This document shows, piece after piece, positions 26,901 to 37,511 of a stretch of DNA of 64,000 bases. Location of the stretch: positions 834,825 to 898,824 of the forward strand of contig WBMW01004029.1 of NCBI GenBank assembly GCA_013396635.1. The letters are read 5' to 3'. Under the pieces are notes generated by a model. It searched no databases. It was not told the origin of the DNA and saw nothing but the letters and a program-made list of their open reading frames with translations. The stretch is from Penelope pileata (Eukaryota; Chordata; Aves; Galliformes; Cracidae). Made by a program: the position numbers and the translations under genes. Each line of letters starts with the position of its first letter. Position 1 is the stretch's first letter.

Positions 26901-29619
26901 TGCTAATAAGTAAACAGAACATCACTCAACATTTTCTTCTGAGCCGTGGAAAGAAAGCTGCCGCTATAACGGAAAGTACTAAAACACATTCTGACACCCG
27001 ACTTGTTACAAGACCACGTCAAAGGACATTGAAACTACGGCAAATTATCTAAGTGTGAAAGCATCATCTGGCTCTGCCACCACAGACAAAGACCTACCCT
27101 CAGACTACAGAAGTTTCCTTCAATGCCTTAAGCAGGATTGAATTGCACTTGAAAATTTTTTGGATGTCACCTCAGTATTTATAAACTACTGCTCGATATG
27201 CTGAAATTACGTCTTTTTCAATTGCTTCCAACTTTCTCAGTTACAAATCTTAGCTTTCCTGATTCAAAAAGTTATTGCAACTTGATTTTTCCTTTTTGTA
27301 CTTTAGTTTTTACCTCAACTATTCACATCTTAATTTAAAACTTCATAATTCTGTACATAAACAGCTCTGGTCTTTTTAATGACTCATACTGTTATTTCTG
27401 TGTTTTTCTAGTTCCCTGATTTTTTTCTGTAGGCTACAAAACACTGAATGTTCTAGCACCAGATAACTACAGCAGTCATTGAGCATTAGTCTATATGCTT
27501 GTGGGCAGGGTACTTAGAGATGAAAAATATATTATCTATGAGCAAAAAAAATGAAACGTTTTAGCATCATTGTGTAAGAGTCAGTAAAGCAACTCTTAAC
27601 CTGGCTACTAAAAGGAGTTTTTTTTTAGTATGGTTATTTAAACTCCATCTCCCTCATCTCCAATACTGCCCTATGCTCTGAATATTATCCCACTTCCCAA
27701 GCCAATGCAATAAGAGGACATTTCACAGAGACACTTTGCAAAACAGAGGTAGGGGAAAAATGATCAAGTCCAAGCTTTAGTCCTCTCTCCTATGGTCAAG
27801 TTCACAATGGAAAACTCAGTGCTCAGGTGAAGACAATGAGAGTTAACGAAGCTCATTCAACTTATTTACAAGTAAATGATTTTTGAAATAATAATTTAAC
27901 ATTAGGTAGAAAATTTGGCACTGTGCTTCCAGTTTTGACTCTATATTCCAAAGCATTTATTAATCAGCTAAATGTTACTATCCACTTTCAAAACATTGGT
28001 AACTAATTACTGCTCACAGTTTGTATTCAGCCAGAAGGAAAATGAGCATAGCTAAGTGTAATCTTTCAAATTAACAGGCTCTCTCTATAAACAATAAAAC
28101 CATTCTTTAAAGAGAACCACTATTTTATTACTAGTGGGATCTTAGGTTCATTATGCTCTCACAATGCTCTCAAATATGTATCAGTTCTGCAGAACCACAA
28201 ACAGCAAGAGATGCGGCAAGTTGCTTATTCTACCTTGATTTCAGCAACAATTCTCTTTATATTTACATTTCACATACATGGCAGATATTTATATTTCAAA
28301 ATGCATTGCCAATATATGATTAAAACCAACATCTTTTGTGTTTTGTTGTTGTTGTTTGGTTCTTTTGTTTGTTTGTTAAATATACAAGCATCTACATGGC
28401 TATTAAAAGTCTCTAAATTTGGGGTTTTCACTCTTCAGATAAGTTTCCTTCTGAAATTTTCAGTCCCTCCCTATCTCCACACACACGGATGGATCAGAGT
28501 GGGGCATCCTTTACGTTGAGTAACAGCAGCGCACACGTGTATAGCACCTGGTATGCTGGTGTGACAACAAATGCAGTGTGGCTACTCCTACAACAAACTT
28601 TAAGAGTCTCCTTTAAAGCCGAGAAATGATGTTGGGTAAAGGTTTTCTGTTCTTCCCAATCTTGTTTTCAGTTTAGGAAGCCAGAAGCAGAAAAACAACC
28701 GCAGGGAAGTTCCAGAAGCCAAGCAATGCCTGAGGTCCTTCATGTGAAGAGCAGAGCCTGTGTCCATTCTCAGTTCCCTGACTTCCTCCTCAAACCAAGG
28801 ATGAAGACCAGGAGCTCAGGAGCCTTTATGACACCCTTCTCCTCCTTTGCCTTCCTCTTCTTCAGAAATGTGTATTTATAGATACATAATACATTGCAAT
28901 ACCTCGGCTTATGTTTGTAAGGCAGTTGAAGCGTGATGGTACTGGGGGACTTAGTGGACAGCGAGGCAAATATTTTGCTACATGTATCTAAATGAAACTC
29001 AGGTTACTTCTGCTTGGTAGAATCAGTTTTGATCAGGCCACTTACGTGGTCAAATAAATAATTAAGGAATTAGCAACAGACCACCACCAAATAGTAGCAT
29101 TGCAGTGACAGGGTTTGGTAGAAAGTGCAGTAAAAACAACTCGGCAGCTAAAGCCTGGACAGAGCGGCAATCTAGGAAGAAAGGCAGACAACAGATTTGT
29201 TTCAGCCCATAGACCTACCCCATTAGTTATCCCAAGACCGTACCAAAAACTCTCTCCGGTTAACAAAAACTGAAACTGCGTGTGGTATGAGTGAATTAAA
29301 AATGAATAGATGGCTGGAAAATGATCACACCTGACAAACTTTTTGCCTGAACTGTTTTTGTATCATATTAAATACTCCAGACAAATCTGTCTTCCTGTTG
29401 CTTATGCTTTGCTTTCTGCACTAAGAAAAGCTCCAGGCGTTTCCTATTATCTTACTTCCTGGAGGTGAGCTGAATTAATTCTCTTTGTGGTGTTTCAGTG
29501 ATGTGAACTGGTGTCAGGAGCAAACAGACATCTTGCACCAAGAATATTTCTTCTGTATAATCTACCTGTAATCTATTTATTTCAGCATGTCAATTTGCAG
29601 TGGGGGGGGGATATAAGGA

Positions 29620-29900
29620 AACACGATACATCGAAACAATGAACAAGGGAGGAGGGAGAAAACAACAGAGCTGACAACGGAGCATGTATTCATTGACTGC
29701 AAATGATTAACTGGGGATTTATGTTTTTGCTTTTCATACTCCATGTCAGTTCGTGATTTCTAAGTAACCACTATAAACGAAAGATTAGGTGCTGTGTCTG
29801 CACGAGAGGGTTATGTTAATCCTTCAACTAATCCTCATCAGCACTTACAAACAGTTTAATGAATTTATAAACAATGTTTCTTTTGTAATAAAGACACCAA
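29620..29900. promoter_or_regulatory. Candidate conserved non-coding element (motif-based guess)
   Basis: The stretch is free of repeats and contains adjacent SOX-type cores (AACAAT at 29635, GAACAAGG at 29641). Several homeodomain-like ATTAA/ATTAG/CTAATCC cores follow over the next 200 bases. Such clustering is common in vertebrate developmental enhancers, but AT-rich DNA also yields it by chance. No conservation data were available, so this is inference only. Confidence 0.2.
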
Positions 29901-30281
29901 AAGTAGCTTATAAACATCAAGTTTTACATTTATATTGACAGCAGGGCATGAAAAAAAAAGTAGAAAAATAAATATTTAGTTAGATCCTAGGATCAGAAGC
30001 ACATTCTTCATGTCCTGGATCTACAGTGACTTGAACCAGAAACATTTATGACTGACCTAAACAGAGTTGAAAATCCAAGGATTTGGGGTTTTGTTTTTCT
30101 CCGAAATACAGTATCAGCATTGTGTAACGACACATGGCAGCAAGAAGGTCTCAGTGGACAGCCACCCCATTCCCATAGCAGTGTCCTTCCACAGCCAATG
30201 CTCCCCACCTGTCTCTGCTTGCTGTTTCTCACAGCCCAGCCTGCTCTGCTTTTCTCTAAGGTCCCTTACAATCTGAAATCT

Positions 30282-30313
30282 AAAAAAAAAAAAAAAAATA
30301 AATAAAAATCAAA
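30282..30313 (+). repeat. A-rich simple repeat
   Basis: A run of 17 A (30282-30298) is followed by TAAATAAAAATC. There is a somewhat GC-richer 200-base block just upstream. I looked for a processed pseudogene or a retroposed transcript ending in this tail and recognised none. Confidence 0.85.
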
Positions 30314-31139
30314 TAGGGGTGTATGTATGTATTTATATTCACATATATATGCAGTACTGATTTTCCTCTGACTTAGCTTATGTAATGTGCCATTTACTAA
30401 ATTCAATTCTAATTTTTTTAAGGATTTTTCTCTTCACTGCTGGCTCCACTTCTGTTTGTTTTTTTCCCCCTCACTTCAAAAAGCTGTTCTTTAAGAGCTA
30501 AATATTTCCAAATCTACAAACTGAATTTTCCTCATATATTTAGTAGTTCATTTGAATAATATTTTTTTGCCTACTGGCTTTCAACTCCATTGCCATAGTA
30601 TATTTTTTATTGTTTTCTTGCATATTACGCGCAATTTTACTATTGTATGCACTTAGGACCATTATTTTGCTACCAAAATGACAGCATGCCAGAGAAGTCA
30701 CGCATTATTTAAGCAAAAGTACTCTATTTTAACAACAGATTCACAAAAATTTTGTCTTAAAAAATAATAAATTGCATATGTAGACGTGTGTGTGTAGTAT
30801 TATACATTCCAAAATGCTTCTCCTGCTTCCCCTTCTTCCCCAGTTACATGGGCATGGATGTAACTACAACATATGGTGCTAGCATAAGTTTATTTCTAAG
30901 TTTACGTAAAGCAGCCAGCTCCAGCTCTCCCCAAAAATCATTCAACTCAATGCAAAATGCACCAAGGTCAGACAGATGTCATTTCCACCAAAATAAATAA
31001 ATCATTATTCTTATTAAGCTTCTTGTTCTGGGAGACAACAATCTTACATTATCCGGCGTATTCTTTGTACAGTTTACCAAGAGGCCTTCCAAGTTGTCAG
31101 TCACGCTACAACACATCTCCTACACTGCACTCCAGAGAC

Positions 31140-31395
31140 ATTAAAGGAGGTAAATTGTTCAATATTTTATCAGTTGCTCTTGATGTGAGGCACTCCAGCA
31201 TATTGAGACTTTTTATTACTCCCTTTCATTTATTGTGGAGAAGCTTTTATCGGTTCTCAGACTGGAAAAGCTGCACAGCAAAGTCTCTATCTGCCATCAC
31301 CAATGGGATTAAGTTAACTAAACGTGATTACCTCCTTGTCTCAAAGATCATCTTAAATGAAATCAGAACAAGTGCCTGCAATTTGAAAACCTGAA
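31140..31395. promoter_or_regulatory. Candidate conserved non-coding element (motif-based guess)
   Basis: A repeat-free stretch of balanced composition. It contains a CCAAT core (31300-31304) directly followed by a GGATTA (OTX/PITX-type) core at 31306-31311, and a GTTAAC half-site (HNF1-type) just after. It also lies in one of the longer open frames of the window (about 30957-31394, 145 codons), whose translation resembles no protein I know. Enhancer or chance are both possible. Confidence 0.2.
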
Positions 31396-32757
31396 CTGTC
31401 AAAGATACAAATAGACCAACACCTAAATGGTTATTTGGTTAGTTCTGGTAGTGACAAGACAAACTCCTCTTGCCTACAGTCAGCTCGAGACATGTGCTCC
31501 CTAAATTAATGAGCTGGCAGGGGACCACAAAACTGCTGGAATATTCTCTTTAAGGCTCAGTCTCAGCAGAGGAGTGCACTGGGGAGCAACTAAGGTGCAG
31601 CATCCACCAACATAAATAAGTACAACAGGCTACACATGCATACAGATTATAACAATAGATATGATTTTCCTATTTTAAGAGATCCTCAAGGTCTATCTTC
31701 CCTGCAAGCTACAAAATGCCTTTTCAAATGTGTTGAAGGAAGCTCAGCAGCTCTTTTCAAGGTACTAGCCATTACCAATCAGATCAAGAATGCAATTGTG
31801 TCTGCAGACACCCAAGTTAAAAGCAGCAGCATCTGATAACTTTCAAATTGAGTGTCATTTAGTATAGCCTCTTAAAATCCATTTCACACTTCAAGGCATG
31901 ATGGGTGCAATTTTAGTCAGTTCTGGTAAGTATAAGTTTAGATGTTTGAACACTCTAAACTCAATCAAAAAGTAAAAAACAAACAAAAAAAAGGATCAAC
32001 CACATCAGCTATTCATGGAATATTACCTGAAGATGAATTAGGTACAAGAGTTTTATCATGTCAATAGCAGGTTTAAAATAACATCTCCCTTAAATGGAAG
32101 TGTTTTGTTTAAGACCAGTATAGTAACATGAAAGAGAGATATTCCTATGACTTCAGCACACACTTATTGCTGGACACTGCTGCCCTCAGATGTAGCCCAG
32201 CTGCCTACAGCACTGACACAAAGCACAGGCTGGAAGAGTCCTGGCCAGCACAGCAGGATCTCACTGTGCTTGGTGGCAATTTGGATAGCTACGAGTGCTA
32301 ACCATTCATTTAATTAGAACCCAGCATTTCAAATTTTAATTTAGGAAACACCTTTCATAAATATTTCTGCATCAAGGACTGCATCAAGCACTTTGAAATG
32401 TTGTCTTGTTCTGCATCATGCTTATCCTTATGATAAGCATCAGCAGGTGCAGCTGAACTCCCCTTCTCCAGGGAGAGAGGCAAAGAGCATGAAATCCTTC
32501 TGCACAGGCAAGGAAAGTTGCAGAAGAGAAGTCTGTTTCAACTCTACCTTGCGCTCTCAAGTCTCACCACCTCGATCTCAGAGATAAAGCAACATCAGCT
32601 ATAACGTCTAGGTGCTTCTACACTTCACAACTTGCACAAAGCATAATTCCCATATTTATTTCAGCCCCCATGAAAGTTCAGGGAAATATAAATTGGAAAA
32701 GAAAAAGATAAATCCTTTTCTAGCATGGTGCCTGCTAAGTACAGTGTCAAAAAAGGA

Positions 32758-33140
32758 ACACAGAATCATAGAATGGCTTGGGTTGGAAGGGACCTTAAAC
32801 CCCATGCAGCTCCAACCCACTACTGTGGGCTGGTTGCCCCCCAGCAGGTCAGGCTGCCCAGGGCCCCATCCAGCCTGGCTTTGAATGTCTCCAGGAATGG
32901 GGCATCCACAGCTCTCTGAGCAGCCTGTGCCAGCAGCACCTCACCACCCTTAGAGTGAAAATTCTCCTCCTAACATCATCATCTCCCTTCTTTTAATTTC
33001 AGACTATTTCCCTTATCCTATCACCATCAGACTGCATAAAAAGTTGCTCTCTCCTGTTTATAAGCCCCCTTTACATACTGAAAGGCTGCAGTGAGGTCTC
33101 TCCTGAGCCTTCTCTTCTTCTGGCTGAACATGCACCTTCC
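32758..33140 (-). mobile_element. CR1 LINE 3' fragment, minus orientation
   Basis: The plus strand starts with the inverted CR1 tail (ACAGAATCATAGAATGGCTT, GGGTTGGAAGGGACCTTAAA). It continues through GGGGCATCCACAGCTCTCTG and CACCTCACCACCCTTAGAGT. It reaches into the ORF2 C-terminal region near CTGCAGTGAGGTCTCTCCTG and GAGCCTTCTCTTCTTCTGGC. The 5' boundary of the element fades between about 33135 and 33170. This is the longest minus-strand CR1 here and is moderately diverged. Confidence 0.93.
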
Positions 33141-33907
33141 TGAATATTCTCCTTGAACTTGGCAGTAATTTCATCATTTTCTTAATGCTGTCATAGAATG
33201 TCACTGAACCTAAACTTTGTATTCTTATGCCAAAGAAATATAGAAGGTACTGCACGTTCTCAATGTGGTTTGCGAGTTCTTATTCCAAATTTTGAAGAAC
33301 AAAAGTTGTTTTGCATTATGACTCTACAATACCTCCTCAATGTAAATACAACTAAAGAAAACTTAATATCGAATCAAGTCTGAAAGTATTTAAAACTTGA
33401 CCCTTTTTTTTTACTGAAATAAAAGTACAATTTTTTTAATTACTACACTAATAGCAGTTGCTTTTAAGTTTATTACTAATAATAACTTTCATGGAATAAT
33501 TTATTATTATTATTTTACTTATGTACTAGGGGAACACCAAATAAATGGTTTATTGCTAACAGTACAGAATTCCTTACAAGTCTGATGGCTGCACTTCATC
33601 AAACACCACTCTCATTACTGCACTAGTAACTCAAACTTCAGATATTCATTTATGCCTTGACCTTACACTTCATGAATAGGGAGCTTGCAATTATGTTCAG
33701 AAAAGCAGAACTTCATGGATCCATTTAAAATTCAGTGGCTTTATCCTGAGCGTTCCTCTGCCCTAATGTCATATACAAAAGGAGACAAAATCTGTTTAAG
33801 TAAACAAGCTGTAACTCAGTAGTCCTTTGATTCCATCTACAGAAGTTAAGATCATCATTAGATGATGGTATCATAAACAGAACTAGAAGAGTTTTCTTTG
33901 TTCAGAT

Positions 33908-34067
33908 CTGTATCGCTGGCACAGGTTGCCCAGAGAAGTTGTGGAGTCTCCCTCAAGATCTTCAAAAGCAGCCTGGACATGGCTTTGGGCAGCCTCCTTG
34001 AGCAGCGGTTGGACCAGATGGCCTCCACACATCCCTCCCAATCTCAACCATTCTGTCAGTCTGTGAA
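33908..34067 (+). mobile_element. CR1 LINE 3' fragment, plus orientation
   Basis: It shows CTGGCACAGGTTGCCCAGAG, GTTGTGGAGTCTCCCTC, CCTGGACATGGCTTTGGGCA and GCGGTTGGACCAGATGGCCT. It ends with CTCAACCATTCTGTCAGTCT and GTGAA. It is strongly 5'-truncated and contains a small deletion or rearrangement before the CTTGAGCAG motif. It lies inverted relative to the copy at 32758-33140, 0.8 kb away. Confidence 0.9.
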
Positions 34068-36174
34068 CATGCATTCCCAACGTTTTCATACAAATCATTC
34101 AGTACAGCACTGTTAGATGCCAAGTCTAAATAAACACTACTGATAACATTTTAAAATGAAAGAAAAAAAAACAACCAGATACTGAAGAATTGTTTTAATA
34201 AAGCAAACTTTAATTACAGAAATAACGAATATACTGCACCTATTTTCTCTAATATTCCAGCTTCTTCCTGTCATCTCTTCTTTTGTCCAAATAAGAATAC
34301 AATTTCAATTCATATCAACGACCTATTCATGAACGAGAGAAAGGAGGTCTTTCATCTGATTTGTTGTTGTCATATGAACAATTACTAAAATAAAAACTTC
34401 CTATTTACTTCAATTTGGTTTGAAATGCAGATTTGTGAGAAATAGTGTATTATGGAAAGGGCAAAGGTTTCCCTGTATTCTTAAGTACTATATCTAACAA
34501 TATAATTTTGCTAAGGTAGACTTAGACAAACAAAAGTCTTCTGGCACCTAGGTATAATGGCCAAATTTACTGACTCTGAAGACAGGGCAATATGAACAAA
34601 AAGCATAACTCCTGAACTGAAGATACTTGGAAAGCACTTTTGACACCCATCAGGCAATTAACTGTTACAAAGATGCTGTGGAAGCCATGGAAGACATCAT
34701 CTGGTTAATTTTACACCTTCACCACCAATGCTTTCTAAAGGTAAGAACTTTACAAAGACCCCTGGACTGCAAAGTCACTCAAGAATAGCAGCAGTGAAAC
34801 AAAGCAAAAAGATTCAGACATTAATAGTAGCTTATGTCAGACTGAACATTATGTCTTGTCAACAAGTTCTTCTGTTTGCTCCTTTGTACTAGCAAAAAGA
34901 TATACAGTAGTGTCAAAAAAAAATTCTTATACAGTGACTATAGATAAAATGCAGTTGCATCTGCGGCAAACTCCAGCTAAAAAGGCTGACATTATGGGTA
35001 GGTGAAAACATTCGCTTACAAGCGGCACTTCTTCCAAGGACAACTGCAGATACATCTCACCATCCATACCACAAAACCACAATGCAAGTGGCTTGCAAAC
35101 ACTCTGAGCATGAGAACTAGAAAACTCACGTGCTCTGCTAGAAACTACACTCCAGCATGGATCTAGAATACTAATACTAAAACAGCCATTTAACCTCCGT
35201 GTTTTAGTCTTTCCTATATTCACTCCTTCACAAAAATAGTCACAATGCACTGCGCCTTCGTGCCTTCCTCAATCTATTTTCAGTTCCCATCTCAGACATG
35301 AGCAATCTATACTTTTTAATAGAATTTGCAGTGCTCACCTAACTTTCAGCTACCCAAACTCGCTGTGTTCTCAAGCAGACAACTTAAGCTTTATCTAGTA
35401 ATTTCTTCTCCCTAGAGAATTCCACTGCTCCAGAAGTGGATTTCTTTTTTTTTCAAATGGGAGGACACTGCACTCGAGTCTGTAGAATGGTCACAGAAAT
35501 ACTGATCAATACTTCAAATGGTTAAATACAACACCACAAAAACTGAAGAACTGCATGCTTATTTCCCAGTCCTCTACCTTCCCAGAAGTATTTTGCTTTT
35601 AAGATGTATTTTGAAGTCATTCAGTATGTGCTAAAACAGTTTTATTTACCACTGACTGATAATTGTTAAAAAAATTATTTAAGAACTGAGGTTTTTTACT
35701 ACACATTAGCTTAACTGCTCAGTCTCTACCTTCACTGCTAAATAAATATTCTAGTCTTAAAATTATTTCTTTGCTATTGATTCACAACCTTTTCTTCTCA
35801 GACCGATTTTGTAAAGTGTGAGTTTTGAAAATACAAGTCAGTGAGGACATGTTTAAACTACTTAAAACACTGAAGAAGTTGCCAAAGTTCACACTGTTCA
35901 GTTGTCACCTAGAGCGTTAATTAAAATTTCTTTCCAGAGGGCCTGAAGAAACACTCTTACACAACGGCACGTATCTCTACTTGATAAAAGTTGAGGATGA
36001 ATTTCAGCCTCAACAATTTGTAGCTAGCAGTATAAGTCTAGGTGACAAATGATGTCTATTGCTAGAAGAGCGAAGGCAAAAATTGTAAAGATCAAACAAA
36101 AAAAGTTCAAACTAGATAAAATGGATTGAAAAACAGCTTAACTCCCAGATTCAAAGGGTGGTGATCTGTGTCAA
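34068..36174. other. Non-coding unique DNA
   Basis: No gene, RNA or repeat family is recognisable in these 2.1 kb. The longest open frame (minus strand, 34927-35250, 107 codons) has no domain and no splice or promoter context. Confidence 0.65.
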
Positions 36175-36630
36175 AAGTCCAACTGTGGAATGGTCATTAG
36201 TGGTGCACTCTGAATATTAACATGGGGGACAATATTTTTCATCATCTTCACTAATTATGCCAATGACAGGAAAGAGCACAACCTCAGCCAGTCTGGCAGG
36301 AACTTTCCATGTCTAAGTGCTTGATGAGGGCAGTAAAGAAGAGGGAGTCAGACTCCAGTGGTACCCAATGAAAGGCAAGAGAGAACAAACTGAAACACTG
36401 GAAATTGCATTTAAACATAAGAAAATACATATTTGCATACATATATACACATACATATCTACCTTTTTGAACTGAAAACAGTCAAACATCAGAGCAGGTA
36501 GCCCGGAGACCTATCCTTAGAGACATTCAAAACCCAACTGGACATGGCCCTGAGCAACCTGTGCTGAGTTTGGATGCACTAAAGTCTAGAAGCATCCCAC
36601 CCAATCTCAACCACTCTGTGGTTTTATGGT
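36175..36630 (+). mobile_element. Old CR1 LINE copy with internal deletion
   Basis: The 5' part (GGTCATTAGTGGTGCACTCT, then CATCATCTTCACTAATTATG and GCACAACCTCAGCCAGTCTG) matches the part of CR1 ORF2 just before the reverse transcriptase FADD motif. At about 36300 the match jumps to the ORF2 C-terminus (CTCCAGTGGTACCCAATGA, ACAAACTGAAACACTGGAAA). It then continues into the 3' end (GACATGGCCCTGAGCAACCT, CTCAACCACTCTGTGG). Several hundred bases of ORF2 are therefore missing. A TA/CA-rich simple repeat sits inside at about 36424-36459. It is clearly older than the other CR1 copies. Confidence 0.75.
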
Positions 36631-37493
36631 TATCTTAATGTTTTTGGACAAACGGGGCAGGACTACATTTTCTTTTTACCTCCAGGTTGGATATACAATA
36701 TGGATTTTACGTCTTTCACTGAAGTCCAATGAGAATCAGACTAAATGGTTGTCACATCGTCTGGCATAGCAGCTCTTAAACTTTAGAAATCCAATGCAAC
36801 AATTATTTTATTAAGTGCCTTACACCCATGTAAGGCTTTTTCTCTTCTACATGTGTTGTAAAGAATGTAAATATGAAAGCATTCTACTGTCAAACTGCTA
36901 TTTCAAGGTAAAGTATATTCTTTAAGAACACAACACATATCCTTTTCTCTGTGACTTGCTCCCGGGGACATCAGGGAGATTTTTTTATTCTTTTTATTTT
37001 TTTATTTTGCTTAGAAACCCTGAAGTGTATCATTCTGTCAAGTTCTGTCTGCATCTCTATCTTCTGCAAGGGTCACACAGTTTGATCTTCTAGTTCCAAT
37101 GTGTCACCTGCATACAAGCTACTAGCTGCAAAAATGAAGAGAAAGCTGCTTCTCTAAATAAAAAGAAAAAAATAACAGGAAAAGTACCGTTCCTCAAAGA
37201 ACGTTTCTTACTTTAAATGGCTGCCAACATCCATCTAATGGCAATGACTGACAGCTGCCCAGAATAAAGATACGAACCTGTCCTCCTTCAAATCCTGGAA
37301 ATTCTGCTCTTTCTGACTTTTTGGGTTTGACATGCTCAATAACATCATCACAAACTTTATGTCAGATTTGAAAGCTAGTTTTTCTTTTCTCCCAATTTCT
37401 TCCTCATATTTTGCCATCAGGTTCGCAATGGATTCCACGGCACTAATCCCAGATGACCTCTTCTATTTTGACTATCTACCAAAGCTCATGGAA

Positions 37494-37511
37494 TTTTTTT
37501 TTTTTTTTTTT
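37494..37511. repeat. T18 homopolymer
   Basis: Eighteen consecutive T residues. No retroposon body is recognisable on either side, so I read it as a mononucleotide microsatellite rather than an inverted poly(A) tail. Confidence 0.95.

Larger units (their letters stand above)
17963..32757. other. Non-coding unique DNA
   Basis: Nearly 15 kb with no convincing exon or interspersed repeat. Simple sequence is limited: a T-rich stretch at about 21994-22020, a short AC run at about 21073-21084, a run of nine G at 29602-29610 and an A-rich run at 30282-30313. A block at about 20620-20880 has more balanced base composition than its surroundings, but I cannot assign it to a family. Two stretches that look like possible conserved non-coding elements are listed separately. 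Confidence 0.6.

Noticed and set aside
30048..30313. Possible processed pseudogene ending in the A17 tail
   Set aside because: The upstream 250 bases encode nothing recognisable on the plus strand and no flanking direct repeats were seen.
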